From Lentzea jiangxiensis (GTDB lineage: Bacteria > Actinomycetota > Actinomycetes > Mycobacteriales > Pseudonocardiaceae), in assembly GCF_900104175.1 (NCBI RefSeq), contig NZ_FNIX01000002.1, forward strand, positions 62,001 through 126,000: DNA of 64,000 nucleotides, given 5' to 3'. A model generated the notes under the pieces. It was not told where the DNA came from. It worked only from the letters and a program-made list of their open reading frames with translations, and made no database searches. The position numbers and the translations under genes are program-made. Positions 24,662 through 32,772 of the stretch are shown here, in pieces (position 1 is the stretch's first letter; each line of letters begins with the position of its first letter).

Positions 24662-25045
24662 GGGCCGGTCCGGCCGCGCTGCAAGCGCCGCACCTCAGGC
24701 CGTGCCGGGACTTGTCGACCCGTTCCACGTCGGGTCCTCCCGGCGAAGCCGCCGAGCGGGCGAGGCAGAGCTCGGCGTTGTTGCGCGCCGCTCTGGTCGG
24801 TTGAAGGGCGGCGAGGCTGTGATCACCGCCTTCGCGGCGGCGCTTGACACTCGGCACACCTGTCGCGATGGCGTGCGGCTCTTCGGCGGCTCGTGTCGGA
24901 CAGCAGTCTCGCGCGGTCTTCTGCTTGGTCCGAGCGTTCATCGCGACGGCATCGTGCGAGCGGATCGCGGACTACCTCCGCTCGGCTGAGAAGGCACCCG
25001 CCCGAAGCCGCGTAGTACTCATGGTGGGAGAACTACCGTGAGGCC
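24662..25045. other. Intergenic stretch without a convincing gene
   Basis: Between the nested stem-loop and the membrane gene pair I see no protein family. A 95-codon minus-strand open frame (24654-24941) is present but has no recognisable domain, no good ribosome site and atypical composition. A TTGACA sequence at 24843 has no clear -10 partner. The block may be a dispersed repeat or decayed DNA. Confidence 0.4.
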
Positions 25046-25501
25046 ATGATCGATCCCCATGCCAGGCGTCGCTGGCCGGCGTACACCCTGGCGCTGCTGT
25101 TCCTCGGCTACGCCGCCGGCAAGGCGGTGTTCGCCGCGCAGTCCCGGCTCGGTTTTCCCGGCGGCCCGCCCGTGTCGGAGGCGGAGACCGAGGCCTACCT
25201 CCTCGACCCCGCTCTCGCCCAGTGGTTCGCGACCGCGTCGGGCCTGATGGGTGCGGTGATCGCCCTCGCCACCGTGACGGAGTGGGGGCTGCGCACGGTG
25301 CCGCGGCCGCTGATGCTGGTGGTGCTCACCGGACTGGCGCTGGCCGTCCTGGGCGGCGCCGGGATCATGGTGCTGGACGGGTTCATCGGGCTGGGCGTGG
25401 GCTGGCGGTGGTACCACGGCCTCCTGGGGCTCGCGGTGGGCGCGCTGTGCGTGGAGATGCTGCGGTCCTATGTGAAGGCGACGAACCGTGTCGCGGCCTG
25501 A
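25046..25501 (+). CDS. Four-helix membrane protein of unknown function
   Basis: A 151-residue protein with four hydrophobic segments (YTLALLFLGYAAGKAVF, ASGLMGAVIALATV, LMLVVLTGLALAVLGGAGIMVL, WYHGLLGLAVGALCV). The GYAAGKAVFA opening resembles the start of DUF3995-type proteins. ATG 25046. The next gene starts at GTG 25488 inside its 3' end, a 14-bp overlap, so the two are translated together and may interact. Confidence 0.7.
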   Translation: MIDPHARRRWPAYTLALLFLGYAAGKAVFAAQSRLGFPGGPPVSEAETEAYLLDPALAQWFATASGLMGAVIALATVTEWGLRTVPRPLMLVVLTGLALAVLGGAGIMVLDGFIGLGVGWRWYHGLLGLAVGALCVEMLRSYVKATNRVAA

Positions 25502-26075
25502 CGGCGGGCGATGGGCCGGGTACGGCGCAGCGGCGTGCGCGGCTGCCTACGGCTCGATGAAGCTGGCACAGGCGTTGGGCGCCAACGCTTTGGCGGACAA
25601 GGATCCGTTGCCACCCCATCTGCGCGAACGGCTGTTGGCCCGCGACCCCTTCTTCGTGACCAGCCATTGGGTGCTGGCCGGCGCGGCGGTCGTCGGTGTC
25701 GTGGTCGCGCTGGCCACCGTCCGCGGCGGGCCGGTGCCGCGCCTGCTGCGGCTGATCTGCTGGACCCTGGCCGTCTTCATGATCACGCGGTCGATCGGCT
25801 TCGTCGGCTGGGGGATCGTCGGTGACGTCCTGACGCTGACCGGCCTTCGCCGGCCACCGGCCGAGCACGCCGAGCTTGCCCGCATGCTGGCCCGATGGGA
25901 TTTGCTGCTGTGGTCGCCGTTCTTCCTGCTGTGGGGCGGGTGCTGGGCGGTCGCGGGGTGGCGGCTCGGCCGGATGCGCCGCGCACGGGCGGCGGGTGCT
26001 CCGGACCGGCAGCGCGTACTGGATCTCCTCGAACCGGGGGAGCGGCACCGGCTCCGGCGCGGAACCGGACGATAG
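25488..26075 (+). CDS. Membrane protein, DUF3995-like
   Basis: A 195-residue protein with four or five hydrophobic segments and an N-terminal AYGSMKLAQALGA motif like the YAxxKLxWALGG opening of DUF3995 proteins. The arginine-rich C-terminus is cytoplasmic by the positive-inside rule. It overlaps the 25046-25501 gene by 14 bp. The two look like diverged copies of one fold, both opening with an A-x-x-K motif. Function unknown. Confidence 0.72.
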   Translation: MSRPDGGRWAGYGAAACAAAYGSMKLAQALGANALADKDPLPPHLRERLLARDPFFVTSHWVLAGAAVVGVVVALATVRGGPVPRLLRLICWTLAVFMITRSIGFVGWGIVGDVLTLTGLRRPPAEHAELARMLARWDLLLWSPFFLLWGGCWAVAGWRLGRMRRARAAGAPDRQRVLDLLEPGERHRLRRGTGR

Positions 26076-26362
26076 CGACGGCGCGGAGAGCACCTTGCTG
26101 TCCGATGTGGACTCCATTCGAGCGTCCGTCATACGCGCTCGCGGACAAGACGGGGTCGACCTCGTAGGTGCCGCGATCCGTCAGAGGAGCTGTGGTGGCG
26201 TCCAGTGCTGTCCGAGATGTTCCCGCGCGCCGAGCCCGCTCGTCCGTCCACAGCGGCGTGGACATCGCCGTCCAGTGGGATGAACACGCCGTACGCCGAG
26301 GAATGAGCGGAGGAAGAGCCAGGCTCCGAATCGGCGAACCCCGCGGTTGTGGCGGCGGCGTG

Positions 26363-26788
26363 TCAGGGCAGGGTGCGCAGCAGGTCCGTCAGGTGGGCGA
26401 TGTTCTCTGCGCCCACACGACTGGCCAGGGCTTGTTCATGGGCGGTGGCCAAAGCTTCCAGCCGGCTCAACCTGGTGTGGCCCAACGCGGAGACGCCCAC
26501 CACGACACGACGGCGGTCCTGCTCGGACTGTGAGCGGTACAGCAAGGCCGAGTCGGCGAGCGCGTCCACCACGCGGGTCAGGGTCGGGTGGGGGATCTCG
26601 ACGGCGGCGGCCAGGTCGCCCATCGTCCGTTCCTGGGACGCCAACGCGCGCAGCACCCGCCACTGGTCGACCGTGAAGCCCTCCTCCTCCAGGACCGCGC
26701 CCAGGTCGCGGACCAGCGCGCGCCGGGCTCGGGTCAGCAGGTCGACCAAGTCCGCACGGGCGACCTGGGCGTCGTGCTGACCAGCCAT
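26363..26788 (-). CDS. MarR family regulator of the amide cluster
   Basis: A 141-residue MarR protein: helix-turn-helix TMGDLAAAVEIPHPTLTRVVDAL (residues 55-77, read in parts) and wing SEQDRRRVVVGVSALG. ATG 26788. It is divergent from the AmiC-like gene with only 48 bp between starts, so it probably regulates that gene and the permease/amidase genes that follow. Confidence 0.9.
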   Translation of the reverse strand: MAGQHDAQVARADLVDLLTRARRALVRDLGAVLEEEGFTVDQWRVLRALASQERTMGDLAAAVEIPHPTLTRVVDALADSALLYRSQSEQDRRRVVVGVSALGHTRLSRLEALATAHEQALASRVGAENIAHLTDLLRTLP

Positions 26789-26836
26789 GACGAGCCTTCC
26801 TCCGCGAGTCTGGACACCGAGCATACTGTGACCCCC

Positions 26837-27949
26837 ATGAACTCCGCGTCGGTCGTGCGCGCGGTCGTGCGGGATCGGATCGAGGTCGTGGTGGCCGGGC
26901 CGGACCCGGGCGCGCTGCGTCTGGGCATGCTGCTGCCCCTGTCCGGCGCGCTGGGGCTGACCGGTCCGTCGGGGTTGTCCGCCGCCGCGTTGGCGGCCAC
27001 CGAGCTCAACGCGGCGGGCGGGGTGCGCGGCCGGCGGGTGGAGCTGGTGCTGCTCGACGCCGGGCGTGCGCCGCACGAGGTCGCCGCCGACGCCGTCGGC
27101 ATGGTGGGCTTGGTCGACGCTTTCGTCGGCTTCCACACCAGTGATGTGCACCGTGCCCTGGAGCGCTGCCTGGGCGGCAGGGCGCCGTACGTGTTCACCC
27201 CGCCGCACGAAGGCGGCTCGCGCGCGCCGGGCGTCGTGCTGCTCGGCGACTCTCCCGCGCGCCAGTTCGCTCCCGCCGTGCGGCGGCTGGCGGCCGGGCA
27301 CGGACTGCGTCGCTGGGCCTTGGTGGGCAGTGACTACATCTGGCCGCGTGCGGTGCACCGGGCGGTTTCGGTGATCGTCCGCGACGCCGGCGCCGAGGTC
27401 GTGTGGGAGCGGCTGGTGCCGTTCCCGGGCTCCGGGGCCGACATCGAGCGGATCGTGGCCGCGCTGGCCAGGTCGCGGGCGCAGGCGGTGCTGGTCAACC
27501 TGGTCGGCCGGGAGCTGGCCCGGTTCAACCTCGTGTTCGCCGCGTCGGCGCTGGCGCGGCGGGTGGTGCGGCTCTCGGGGGCGCTGGAGGAGAACGTCCT
27601 GCTGGCCACGGGCGGGGACGAGACCGGCGAGCTGTACGCGGCGATGCGGTCGTTCGCGGGCCAGGGCGACGACAGGCGGATCGCGCTGGCGCAGCGGTAC
27701 CGGGCGTTGTTCGGTGGGAGTGCTCCGGTGCTCGACGCCTACGCCGAGGGGTGTTACGACGGAGTGCTGCTGACCGCCGCCCTGGCCGCGTCCGGCGCGC
27801 TCACCGCGTCGGACGCGCAACGCGGGGCGGCGCGGTTGCTGGCCGCACCGCGGCGCGCGTGGCCGGCGGCGTCCCTGGGGCCGCCGAGTCCCGGCGGTTA
27901 CCTCGCCCGCGCCGACGGTTTGGACCTCACCGTCATCGCCCGCCTGTGA
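26837..27949 (+). CDS. AmiC-like amide/branched-chain amino acid binding protein without signal peptide
   Basis: A 370-residue type-1 periplasmic-binding fold of the Leu/Ile/Val-urea-amide class: LRLGMLLPLSGALGLTGPS, AATELNAAGGVRGRRVELV, DAFVGFHTSDVHRAL, PAVRRLAAGHGLRRWALVGSDY and YAEGCYDGVLLTAA. Unlike transport receptors it has no signal peptide or lipobox: the protein begins MNSASVVRAVVRD, with no hydrophobic core. AmiC of Pseudomonas, a cytosolic amide sensor, belongs to the same group. The acetamidase gene two genes downstream supports amide sensing. A GTG at 26828 would add only three residues. Confidence 0.82.
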   Translation: MNSASVVRAVVRDRIEVVVAGPDPGALRLGMLLPLSGALGLTGPSGLSAAALAATELNAAGGVRGRRVELVLLDAGRAPHEVAADAVGMVGLVDAFVGFHTSDVHRALERCLGGRAPYVFTPPHEGGSRAPGVVLLGDSPARQFAPAVRRLAAGHGLRRWALVGSDYIWPRAVHRAVSVIVRDAGAEVVWERLVPFPGSGADIERIVAALARSRAQAVLVNLVGRELARFNLVFAASALARRVVRLSGALEENVLLATGGDETGELYAAMRSFAGQGDDRRIALAQRYRALFGGSAPVLDAYAEGCYDGVLLTAALAASGALTASDAQRGAARLLAAPRRAWPAASLGPPSPGGYLARADGLDLTVIARL

Positions 27950-27975
27950 GACCAAGATTCTTCCGAATGAAATCT

Positions 27976-27987
27976 TTCCAACTGGAA
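27976..27987. promoter_or_regulatory. Palindrome upstream of the permease gene
   Basis: TTCCA-AC-TGGAA lies about 50 bp before the permease start in an AT-richer patch that also holds TTCTTCCGAATGAAATC. It could be the operator or activator site of the amide cluster. Confidence 0.4.
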
Positions 27988-28035
27988 GGAGTCCATCTAG
28001 GCTGCGCGCACTGTCGAACGGCGAGGAGGACGGCG

Positions 28036-29427
28036 ATGAGCCAGGACACGGAGCTGGGCCGCTACGGTTACACCCAGGAGCTGCGGCGCTCACTCGGCTT
28101 TCGGGACCTGCTGGTCTACGGGTTGATCTTCATGGTGCCGATCGCCCCGTTCGGCATCTTCGGCGGCGTCTTCCAGGGCTCCGGTGGCATGGTCGCCCTG
28201 ACCTACGCCATCGGCATGGTCGCCATGCTGTTCACCGCCAACTCCTACGCCCAGATGGCCAAGGCCTTCCCGCTCGCCGGATCGGTGTACACCTACGCGG
28301 GCCGGGGCATCGGCGCGCCGGTCGGCTTCCTGGCCGGGTGGATGGTCCTGCTCGACTACGTGCTGGTGCCCGGACTGCTCTACCTCATCGCCAGCGTGGC
28401 GATGAACTCGCTCGTGCCCGGTGTCCCGGTGTGGTTGTGGCTGGTGGTGTTCGTCCTGCTCAACACCGCAGTGAACTACCTGGGCATCGAGATGACAGCC
28501 AAGGTCAACCGGATCATGCTGGTGGCCGAACTGGTCGTGCTGGCGGTTTTCGTCGGGATCGGCGTCGTCGCGGTGGCACAGGGCAAGGGCAGGGGCTTCA
28601 GCTTCGACGCCTTCTTCACCAGCGAGACGTTCTCCTGGCCGTTGGTCTTGGGCGCGGTGTCCATCGCGGTGCTCAGCTTCCTCGGTTTCGACGGCATCTC
28701 CACGCTGGCCGAGGAGAACCGCGAGTCCGCGCGGGCGATCGGCCGGTCGATGGTGGCCGCGTTGCTGCTGGTCGGCGTGCTGTTCGTGGTGCAGACGTGG
28801 GTGGCGGCCATGCTCGTGCCCGACGCGCAGGCCCTGATCACCGACGGCGACCCCGGCGGCACGGCGTTCTACGACGCGGCACGCGTGGCGGGCGGCGAAT
28901 GGCTCGCCGTCCTGACCGCCGCGGCGACGGCTGTGGCCTGGGGTTTCGCCAACTCGCTGGTCGCGCAGGCGGCGACCTCGCGGTTGCTGTACGCGATGGC
29001 CCGCGACCGGAGCCTGCCGAAGTTCCTGGCCAAGGTGCACCCGACGCGGCGCGTGCCGGTCAACGCCACGCTCCTGGTCGCCGGCGTCTCACTGGTGCTG
29101 GGCCTCTACATGCAGTCCCGTGAGGACGGCATCACGCTGATGAGCTCACTGGTGAACTTCGGCGCGATGATCGCGTTCCTGGTCCTGCACGTGGCCGTGG
29201 TGATGCACTACGTGGTCCGGCAGCGCAGCCGTGACTGGTGGAAGCACCTGGTGGCCCCGGTCATCGGGTTCGCGATCCTCGCGTTCGTCGTGATCAACGC
29301 GAAGCTGGCCGCGCAGACCAGCGGCCTGGTGTGGCTGGGCGGTGGCATCGTGCTGATGATCATCCTTCTCGTGACGGGCCGAGGGCTGCGCCTGTCCGGG
29401 ATCGGCGGGACGGAGGAGGAGAAGTGA
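28036..29427 (+). CDS. APC superfamily amino acid/amide permease
   Basis: A 463-residue permease with 12 predicted helices. The family entry motif LGFRDLLVYGLIFMVPIAPFG and AGSVYTYAGRGIG (helix 2-3) are typical of the APC group, as is SFLGFDGISTLAEENR (helix 6-7 loop). ATG 28036 follows GAGGAGG. It overlaps the acetamidase gene by GTGA, so the two are coupled. It likely imports the substrate or its amino-acid-like analogue. Confidence 0.9.
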   Translation: MSQDTELGRYGYTQELRRSLGFRDLLVYGLIFMVPIAPFGIFGGVFQGSGGMVALTYAIGMVAMLFTANSYAQMAKAFPLAGSVYTYAGRGIGAPVGFLAGWMVLLDYVLVPGLLYLIASVAMNSLVPGVPVWLWLVVFVLLNTAVNYLGIEMTAKVNRIMLVAELVVLAVFVGIGVVAVAQGKGRGFSFDAFFTSETFSWPLVLGAVSIAVLSFLGFDGISTLAEENRESARAIGRSMVAALLLVGVLFVVQTWVAAMLVPDAQALITDGDPGGTAFYDAARVAGGEWLAVLTAAATAVAWGFANSLVAQAATSRLLYAMARDRSLPKFLAKVHPTRRVPVNATLLVAGVSLVLGLYMQSREDGITLMSSLVNFGAMIAFLVLHVAVVMHYVVRQRSRDWWKHLVAPVIGFAILAFVVINAKLAAQTSGLVWLGGGIVLMIILLVTGRGLRLSGIGGTEEEK

Positions 29428-30440
29428 GCATCGAGGTCGTGCGCCTGGACTCCGAGCCAGGCCGATTCGCCTACGCCTTCGGCGGGCAGGCGCCGGTGCT
29501 GACCGTGCGGCCCGGCACCGTGGTCGAACTGTCCACAGAGGACTGCTTCGGCGGGGCGGTGCGCACCGTGGACGACCTGCCCAGCCGCGTCTGCACCTTC
29601 CCCTACCTCAACCCGGTGACCGGACCCATCGCGGTCGAGGGCGCCGAGCCGGGAGACGCGGTGGCTGTGCACTTCGTGGACATCCGCCCACTGCGCGACT
29701 GGGCTGTGTCCACGACGTTTCCGCACTTCGGAGCGCTGACCGCCACCCACGCCACGGCCATGCTGCACGACGCCCTGCCCGAACGGGTCTGGCGCTACGA
29801 CGTGGACGTGGCCAGAGGCGTGTGCCGGTTCCGCGCGCGCGGCGGCGATTTCGAGGTGGAACTGCCACTGGACCCGATGCACGGCACGGTCGGCGTCGCC
29901 CCCGCCGCGAACGAGGTGGTGATGAGCATCAGTCCCGGTGCGCACGGCGGGAACATGGACACCCCGGAGATGCGTGCGGGTACCACGGCGTACTTCCCGG
30001 TCAACGTGCCCGGCGCGCTGATCTCCCTCGGCGACGGCCACTGCCGCCAGGGAGAGGGGGAAGTCTGTGGCACGGCGGTCGAGGCGGCGATGTCCACGGT
30101 GGTCGTGATCGACCTGATCAAGGGCGCGGCTCCGGCCTGGCCCCGCCTGGAGAACGACGACCACCTCATGTCCACCGGGTCGGCGAGGCCGTTGGAGGAC
30201 GCCTTCCGGATCAGCCAGCACGACCTGGTGGGGTGGACGGCGGAGCTGCTCGGGCTGGACGCGCTCGACGCCTACCAGCTGGTCAGCCAGGCGGGTCTGG
30301 CCCCGGCGGGCAACGTGGTGGACACGAACTACACGATGGTGGCGAAGTTTCCGAAGAACGTCCTGGGGCGGGTCACCGCCTACGACGGCATCCACGCGAG
30401 GCTGCGCGAGACCGCGGCCCGCTACGTGGCCGAACGGTGA
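29424..30440 (+). CDS. Acetamidase/formamidase family protein
   Basis: A 338-residue FmdA_AmdA family enzyme. Characteristic stretches: TVVELSTEDCFGG, NPVTGPIAVEGAEPGDAVAVHF, MHGTVGVAP, SPGAHGGNMDTPEM, YFPVNVPGALISLGDGH and AMSTVVVID. It hydrolyses short-chain amides (formamide, acetamide) to ammonia and the acid. GTG 29424 overlaps the permease stop. With the permease and the AmiC-like protein it makes a compact amide-utilisation set. Confidence 0.93.
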   Translation: MSIEVVRLDSEPGRFAYAFGGQAPVLTVRPGTVVELSTEDCFGGAVRTVDDLPSRVCTFPYLNPVTGPIAVEGAEPGDAVAVHFVDIRPLRDWAVSTTFPHFGALTATHATAMLHDALPERVWRYDVDVARGVCRFRARGGDFEVELPLDPMHGTVGVAPAANEVVMSISPGAHGGNMDTPEMRAGTTAYFPVNVPGALISLGDGHCRQGEGEVCGTAVEAAMSTVVVIDLIKGAAPAWPRLENDDHLMSTGSARPLEDAFRISQHDLVGWTAELLGLDALDAYQLVSQAGLAPAGNVVDTNYTMVAKFPKNVLGRVTAYDGIHARLRETAARYVAER

Positions 30441-30447
30441 CCGGCCG

Positions 30448-30465
30448 GGGCGCGGTCTCGCGCCC
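30448..30465. terminator. Terminator stem-loop after the acetamidase gene
   Basis: GGGCGCG-GTCT-CGCGCCC, a perfect 7-bp stem with 4-nt loop starting 7 bp after the stop codon. Confidence 0.55.
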
Positions 30466-30759
30466 TCGGTGCCCGCCGGTTCTGCTGTGCGCGGCTACAT
30501 CCGATCAACTTCCGCGATCTGGAGTCTGCTCAGCGGTTCAAGAAGTACGTCATCGTGCCGATCAAGGTGAAGCCGGCTCGTAACGATCCTCGTGTCGAGA
30601 GGTGGCAGCCGGACATGACAGTCTGGAGGTATAGGAGTACCTCAAGCCCCAGGTGACCGCGTTCGTGAGCGCCGTCTTGCCGAACCCCCGCTTGCGGGAG
30701 ATCGGGTTCAGGCGGACATCGACGAGGACGTCGGTCCTCAATGGACTTGAACGAAACCA
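30466..30759. other. Intergenic stretch with degenerate coding traces
   Basis: No intact gene. One plus-strand frame (about 30500-30650) reads RFKKYVIVPIKVKPARND then ERWQPDMTVW and stops. A minus-strand frame (about 30660-30740) reads LNPISRKRGFGKTALTNAV. Both look like short fragments of lost genes; I cannot name them. Confidence 0.35.
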
Positions 30760-30796
30760 TGTCGACCTGCGGAAGTCTTGTTTCCGCAGGTCGACA
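30760..30796. repeat. Perfect 15-bp inverted repeat with 7-nt loop
   Basis: TGTCGACCTGCGGAA and its exact complement TTCCGCAGGTCGACA flank GTCTTGT. It lies just downstream of the YCII remnant (minus strand). There is no T-run, so it may be a terminator, a REP-like element or the scar of an excised element. Confidence 0.8.
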
Positions 30797-30809
30797 AGGT
30801 CTCGGTCTC

Positions 30810-31050
30810 TCAGTGGCCGCCGAGGTGCTCGTGCGCCTCGGCGAACGGCCCGTCGGTGAGCATCGCCCTGCCCTCCCGCACCCGCACGGTGGTCGCCTTG
30901 ATGACGGGTTTGAGCGGGTCACCGGCCACGAACGCGCCCCGGCGGCGGCACTCGTCGGCGAAGGCGTTGACGCGGGTCAGGATCTCCTCGAACCCGGCTC
31001 ACCGGCTTCGGGCGGTCCTCGCAGTTGTGGACGAGGAACGAGTAGTGCAT
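30810..31050 (-). pseudogene. Broken YCII-domain gene
   Basis: ATG 31050 opens a typical YCII start (MHYSFLVHNCEDRPKP). The frame then shifts near 31000, and homology continues in another frame as FEEILTRVNAFADECRRRGAF, KPVIKATTVRVREG and MLTDGPFAEAHEHLGGH, then stops at 30810. A whole YCII protein normally continues 20-40 residues beyond the LGGY/F position, so the gene is both frameshifted and truncated. A 15-bp inverted repeat follows it. Confidence 0.75.
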
Positions 31051-31144
31051 GCCGTGTCCTCCAGTCGTCGTTCCGAGGACGAACGAGGTCCCGGGAACTC
31101 GACATTCGAGCACGCGGTCTTCCCCACGGCACGCCGGGCAGCGG

Positions 31145-31432
31145 TCAGGGCTGGGCCGCGAGGTCGGAGGGGTGCGTCGCGAGCGGGGTCACCTCGACCC
31201 GCATGAACTCCCACAGCGGTAACGACGACAGCAGCGCGTGCAGCTCGTCGTGGGTGGGCACGTCGAAGATGCCGATGTCGCCGTACTGCCCGACCACGCG
31301 CCAGAGGTGGAGCCACACGCCCATCTTCTGCAGCTCCAGCGCGCGGTCCTTCTCGGCGCGCACCAGCTCGGCGCGGCGGTTCGGGTCCAGGTCGTGGGGC
31401 AGGGAGACGTCCATCCGCACGTGGAAGAGCAC
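31145..31432 (-). CDS. catC: Muconolactone delta-isomerase
   Basis: A 95-residue protein matching CatC along its length: LFHVRMDVSLPHD, then RAELVRAEKDRALELQKMGVWLHLWRVVGQYGDIGIFDV and EFMRVEVTPLATHPSD (read in parts). It isomerises muconolactone to 3-oxoadipate enol-lactone in the catechol branch of the beta-ketoadipate pathway. GTG 31432 is preferred to GTG 31438 because GGAGG then sits at proper spacing. catA and catB are absent from the window, so this is an orphan copy. Confidence 0.9.
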   Translation of the reverse strand: MLFHVRMDVSLPHDLDPNRRAELVRAEKDRALELQKMGVWLHLWRVVGQYGDIGIFDVPTHDELHALLSSLPLWEFMRVEVTPLATHPSDLAAQP

Positions 31433-31831
31433 GATCACCTCCGGGTCTGGCCGCCGTCGTGGCGGCGATGCGGGTCGGCGGCCCTCTCGCACGGGCGACG
31501 CCGTGAGCAGGAATACCCGCCCCGACCTCGATCGAAGCGACGGGCGGGTGGGGTGTGCGCTGCGCAGTCGGGCGGTTCCACCGCGCAGTCGGCGCCGGTG
31601 GGGAGGTCCTCGCGCGTAGAAGTCGCCGAGCCAGGTCGCCCGGCGCCGCGACCGGGCGCTGACGAGCTGGTGGAGGGTGGACGCCAGGGAAACGTCCGCC
31701 CTCCACACCCCCAGGTTCGGCGTCGTTGACGCCTGCTCATGATCATAAATCTGAGTTGACGCCACTCTCGCACGCACCGGAAAGTGCGGTCAAGCGGATG
31801 CCGTGTGATCGCGGTCAACTAGGATGGGCGG
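31433..31831. other. Intergenic stretch without a recognised gene
   Basis: About 400 bp between catC and the XRE gene. Long open frames on the minus strand are composition-driven and show no domain. An AT-rich patch with CATGATCATAA near 31739-31748 may belong to the promoter of the divergent XRE operon or of catC. Confidence 0.4.
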
Positions 31832-32266
31832 GTGGTAGCCCAGGGGGAGCAGCCCGGCTCGCTGGCCGGGCGGCTGGATCGGCTGTTCAAGGCGGTGCGC
31901 CCGGCGGGTCAGCGCGAGTACACCTACGAAGAGGTGGCCGCCGCCATCCGCGAGGCCGGCATCTCGATCTCGCACACCTACGTCTGGCAGCTGCGCAAGG
32001 GCCTGCGCGACAACCCGACCAAGCGCCACCTCGAAGGTCTCGCGCACTTCTTCGGCGTGCCGACGTCGTACTTCCTCGACGACGACACCAGCGGCATCGA
32101 GGACCAGCTGGAGCTGCTGGTCGCGCTGCGCGACAGCGATGTGCGTTCACTGGCGTTGCGCGCGAACGGACTCTCGCCGGCGAGCATCAAGGCCGTGCTC
32201 GGGATGGTCCAGCACGCCCGCTCGATCGAGGGCCTGCCGCCCGCCGGGGACGACGACGAGCCGTGA
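31832..32266 (+). CDS. XRE-type helix-turn-helix regulator
   Basis: A 144-residue protein. The HTH is in residues 30-85: YTYEEVAAAIREAGISISHTYVWQLRKG (read in parts), then PTKRHLEGLAHFFGVPTSYFL. The C-terminal part (DQLELLVALRDSDVRSLALRANGL, SIKAVLGMVQHAR) resembles actinobacterial EspR-like regulators and is probably a dimerisation domain. GTG start. It overlaps the metallopeptidase gene by GTGA, making a regulator-protease pair like ImmR/ImmA. Confidence 0.88.
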   Translation: MVAQGEQPGSLAGRLDRLFKAVRPAGQREYTYEEVAAAIREAGISISHTYVWQLRKGLRDNPTKRHLEGLAHFFGVPTSYFLDDDTSGIEDQLELLVALRDSDVRSLALRANGLSPASIKAVLGMVQHARSIEGLPPAGDDDEP

Positions 32267-32772
32267 CGGGGTGGGGCCGGCTGCGCAGGCGGTCGCGGGA
32301 GCGGCTCGCCGGGTTCGAGGTGCCCAGGCCGTTCTCGATCGAGGCCCTGCGCGCGCAGGTCGCCGCCAGTCGCGGGCGTGAGCTCCACCTGCACCCGCTG
32401 CCCTACACGGGCGCGGCGGACCTGCCGTGCGGGCTGTGGGTGTCGACGGCCGCGGCCGACCACGTCTTCCACGCGCGCGGCGCGTCCGCGCTGCACCAGC
32501 AGAACATCATCCTGCACGAGATCGGGCACATGCTCTGCGACCACACGCTCGCCCACGACGACAGCGGGCTCACCGCGCTGCTCGGTGACCTCGACCCGGC
32601 CGTCGTGCGGCGCGTGCTGCTGCGCACCCGCTACTCCACGCCCGAGGAGCAGGAGGCCGAGATGGTCGCCGCGCTCATCCGCGAGCAGGCGGGCTGGGGT
32701 GCCGCGCCGCCGCGTCCGGACGGGGCGCTGGGCGTGATCAACGACGTGTTCGGCCCATCGGGAGACGGCTAG
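32263..32772 (+). CDS. ImmA/IrrE-type zinc metallopeptidase
   Basis: A 169-residue protein with a gluzincin-like HEIGH motif at residues 85-89 (NIILHEIGHMLCDH) and a downstream acidic helix (PEEQEAEMVAALIREQAG) that can supply the third zinc ligand (E). IrrE/ImmA proteins cleave a cognate repressor. Here the partner is the XRE protein whose gene overlaps by 4 bp. The 3' end overlaps the membrane gene by 1 bp. No signal peptide, so it acts in the cytoplasm. Confidence 0.85.
   Translation: MTGWGRLRRRSRERLAGFEVPRPFSIEALRAQVAASRGRELHLHPLPYTGAADLPCGLWVSTAAADHVFHARGASALHQQNIILHEIGHMLCDHTLAHDDSGLTALLGDLDPAVVRRVLLRTRYSTPEEQEAEMVAALIREQAGWGAAPPRPDGALGVINDVFGPSGDG

Noticed and set aside
24843..24848. 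TTGACA resembling a -35 promoter element
   Set aside because: No convincing -10 sequence at a suitable distance.
24654..24941. A 95-codon minus-strand frame after the subtilase gene
   Set aside because: No ribosome site, no domain and odd composition; kept only as part of an unexplained intergenic block.
26789..28093. Long N-terminal extension of the MarR gene at 26363
   Set aside because: The extension lies antisense to the AmiC-like gene. The MarR protein is complete from ATG 26788.
31439..31777. N-terminal extension of catC
   Set aside because: CatC is complete from GTG 31432 with a well-placed GGAGG; the extension has no family match.
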